Assembly: GCA_963581225.1 (NCBI GenBank)
Contig: CAUZMW010000111.1
Location: forward strand, 1 to 6,634
Direction of reading: 5' to 3'
From: SMWC01 sp963581225
GTDB lineage: Bacteria; Pseudomonadota; Gammaproteobacteria; Steroidobacterales; Rariloculaceae
DNA length: 6,634 nucleotides
Positions 5,818 to 6,634 of the stretch are shown one piece after another. The notes under the pieces were generated by a model. That model saw nothing but the letters and a program-made list of their open reading frames with translations, was not told the DNA's origin and did no database searches. The translations under genes and the position numbers were made by a program. Each line of letters starts with the position of its first letter. Positions within the stretch are counted from its first letter, which is position 1.

Positions 5818-6634
5818 CTATGCTCCCATACGCTCGAAGAATTTCTTCATGCCATCTACCCAGGAACGCGCCCGCGGGCTATGCCGGGATCCGCCGGCAT
5901 GAATGGATTCATCGAACTGCTGCAACAACTGCCGCTGTTCGTCGGTCAATTTGACCGGTGTCTCTATCTGGGCGCGGCAGAACAGATCGCCGACGCCGTT
6001 CACACGAACGGATTTTACGCCCTTACCGCGCAGACGGAACACGCTCCCCGACTGCGTTTCCGGGGGAATCTTCAATGCAACCTGACCGTCGAGCGTCGGA
6101 ACGTCCACGGTGCTGCCGAGAACCGCGGCTGCAAAACCGATCGGTACATCGCAACTTAGATTGCGGCCGTCGCGTTCGAAAATCGGATGGGGCTTGACGG
6201 TGACGTCAACGTAGAGGTCCCCCGCGGGCCCGCCATTGCGGCCTGCTTCGCCCTCATGCGTCAGGCGAATACGATCGCCCGAATCGACGCCCGCAGGAAT
6301 TTTTACGGCAAGCGTTTTCACTTTGCGTACGCGCCCGCGGCCGCTGCAAGTCCGGCACGGCGTCTGAATGATCGATCCGGCTCCTTTACAGGCCGGACAG
6401 GTCTGCTGGATGGAGAAGAAACCCTGCTGCACGCGTACTTGCCCGACCCCAGCGCAAGTCGCGCAGGCTGTCGGCTCCGTGCCCGCGGTCGCGCCGCTAC
6501 CCTCGCAAGAGGCACATTCGACCTGCGTCGGGATGTCGATATTGATCGAGTCACCGGCAACGGCCTGTTCGAGAGAGAGTTCAAGCTCATAGCGAAGATC
6601 CGCGCCGCGATACGCCTGGCTACGGCCGCGTCGG
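5818..6634 (-). CDS. dnaJ: Chaperone DnaJ (Hsp40), C-terminal part; 5' end beyond window
   Basis: DnaJ delivers unfolded proteins to DnaK and stimulates its ATPase. The frame is open from the right edge (first full codon 6633-6631) to TAG at 5820-5818, giving 271 residues; the N-terminal J domain with its HPD motif and the G/F linker, roughly 120 residues, are outside. The visible part starts with RGADLRYELELSLEQAV and has all four zinc-binding CxxCxGxG repeats: CASCEGSG, CATCAGVG, CPACKGAG and CRTCSGRG. The C-terminal substrate-binding domains follow, with KIPAGVDSGDRIRL, GEAGRNGGPAGDLYV, HPIFERDG, VPTLDG and FRLRGKGVKS, ending WVDGMKKFFERMGA. These identify type I DnaJ rather than CbpA, which lacks the zinc finger. 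The start must lie outside: an internal GTG at 6432 falls after the second zinc repeat and is not a real start. dapB follows after 3 bases. Confidence 0.98.
   Translation of the reverse strand, partial: RRGRSQAYRGADLRYELELSLEQAVAGDSINIDIPTQVECASCEGSGATAGTEPTACATCAGVGQVRVQQGFFSIQQTCPACKGAGSIIQTPCRTCSGRGRVRKVKTLAVKIPAGVDSGDRIRLTHEGEAGRNGGPAGDLYVDVTVKPHPIFERDGRNLSCDVPIGFAAAVLGSTVDVPTLDGQVALKIPPETQSGSVFRLRGKGVKSVRVNGVGDLFCRAQIETPVKLTDEQRQLLQQFDESIHAGGSRHSPRARSWVDGMKKFFERMGA
5823..5827 (-). promoter_or_regulatory. Ribosome binding site of dapB within the end of dnaJ
   Basis: GGGAG on the minus strand, overlapping the final codons of dnaJ and 8 bases before the GTG start of dapB. It supports the GTG, which places the Rossmann GxxGRMG motif at the expected distance from the N-terminus. 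Confidence 0.65.

Noticed and set aside
5605..6159. A 184-codon plus-strand frame antisense to dapB and dnaJ.
   Set aside because: Such antisense frames are common opposite GC-rich genes; both minus-strand genes are conserved with known motifs, and the antisense product resembles no known protein.
5818..6432. A short DnaJ-like gene starting at GTG 6432.
   Set aside because: The frame stays open to the right edge and upstream codons encode the first two zinc repeats and the start of the first C-terminal domain, so the gene continues beyond the window.
1..6634. Mobile elements, CRISPR arrays, tRNA or rRNA genes, or a defence or other accessory system.
   Set aside because: Nearly every base belongs to five conserved housekeeping genes, and no direct repeats, transposase, integrase or RNA gene was seen.

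Overview
The window is a tightly packed block of housekeeping genes, all read on the minus strand. In transcription order (right to left) it holds dnaJ (3' part), dapB, carA, carB and greA (5' part). The order dnaJ-dapB-carA-carB-greA is a familiar chromosomal arrangement in Gammaproteobacteria, including pseudomonads. The proteins align closely, from memory, with their Escherichia coli counterparts; CarB even keeps E. coli residue numbering for nearly all known ligand contacts. The coding DNA is moderately GC-rich. The sequence supports a free-living gammaproteobacterium, but I cannot name a genus. There is no sign of a phage, transposon, CRISPR array, plasmid or other transferred element.

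Layout: positions 6634-5818 encode the zinc-finger and C-terminal substrate-binding part of the chaperone DnaJ; its J domain lies beyond the right edge. dapB (5814-5005, lysine and peptidoglycan precursor synthesis) starts 3 bases after the dnaJ stop. A 144-base gap (5004-4861) follows. It holds a plausible sigma-70 promoter, a leader with a perfect 10-bp hairpin that may form a pseudoknot, and a good ribosome binding site for carA. carA (4860-3712) and carB (3659-432) encode the two subunits of carbamoyl phosphate synthetase, which feeds both arginine and pyrimidine synthesis. They are separated by a 52-base spacer of only about 19% GC, which contains a 9-bp perfect inverted repeat starting at the carA stop codon. 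greA (435 to the left edge, missing only about its last dozen residues) overlaps the carB stop in an ATGA junction and encodes the transcript-cleavage factor that rescues backtracked RNA polymerase.

The genes look like an operon-like run with at least one internal promoter (before carA). I see no convincing intrinsic terminator between any pair, so read-through from dnaJ to greA is possible. The parts worth a second look are non-coding or codon-level: the carA leader structure, the AT-rich carA-carB spacer with no visible ribosome binding site for carB, a 32% GC rare-codon island at the junction between the two halves of CarB, and the loss of the usual NADPH-binding arginine in DapB. I found no evidence of a new multi-gene system.
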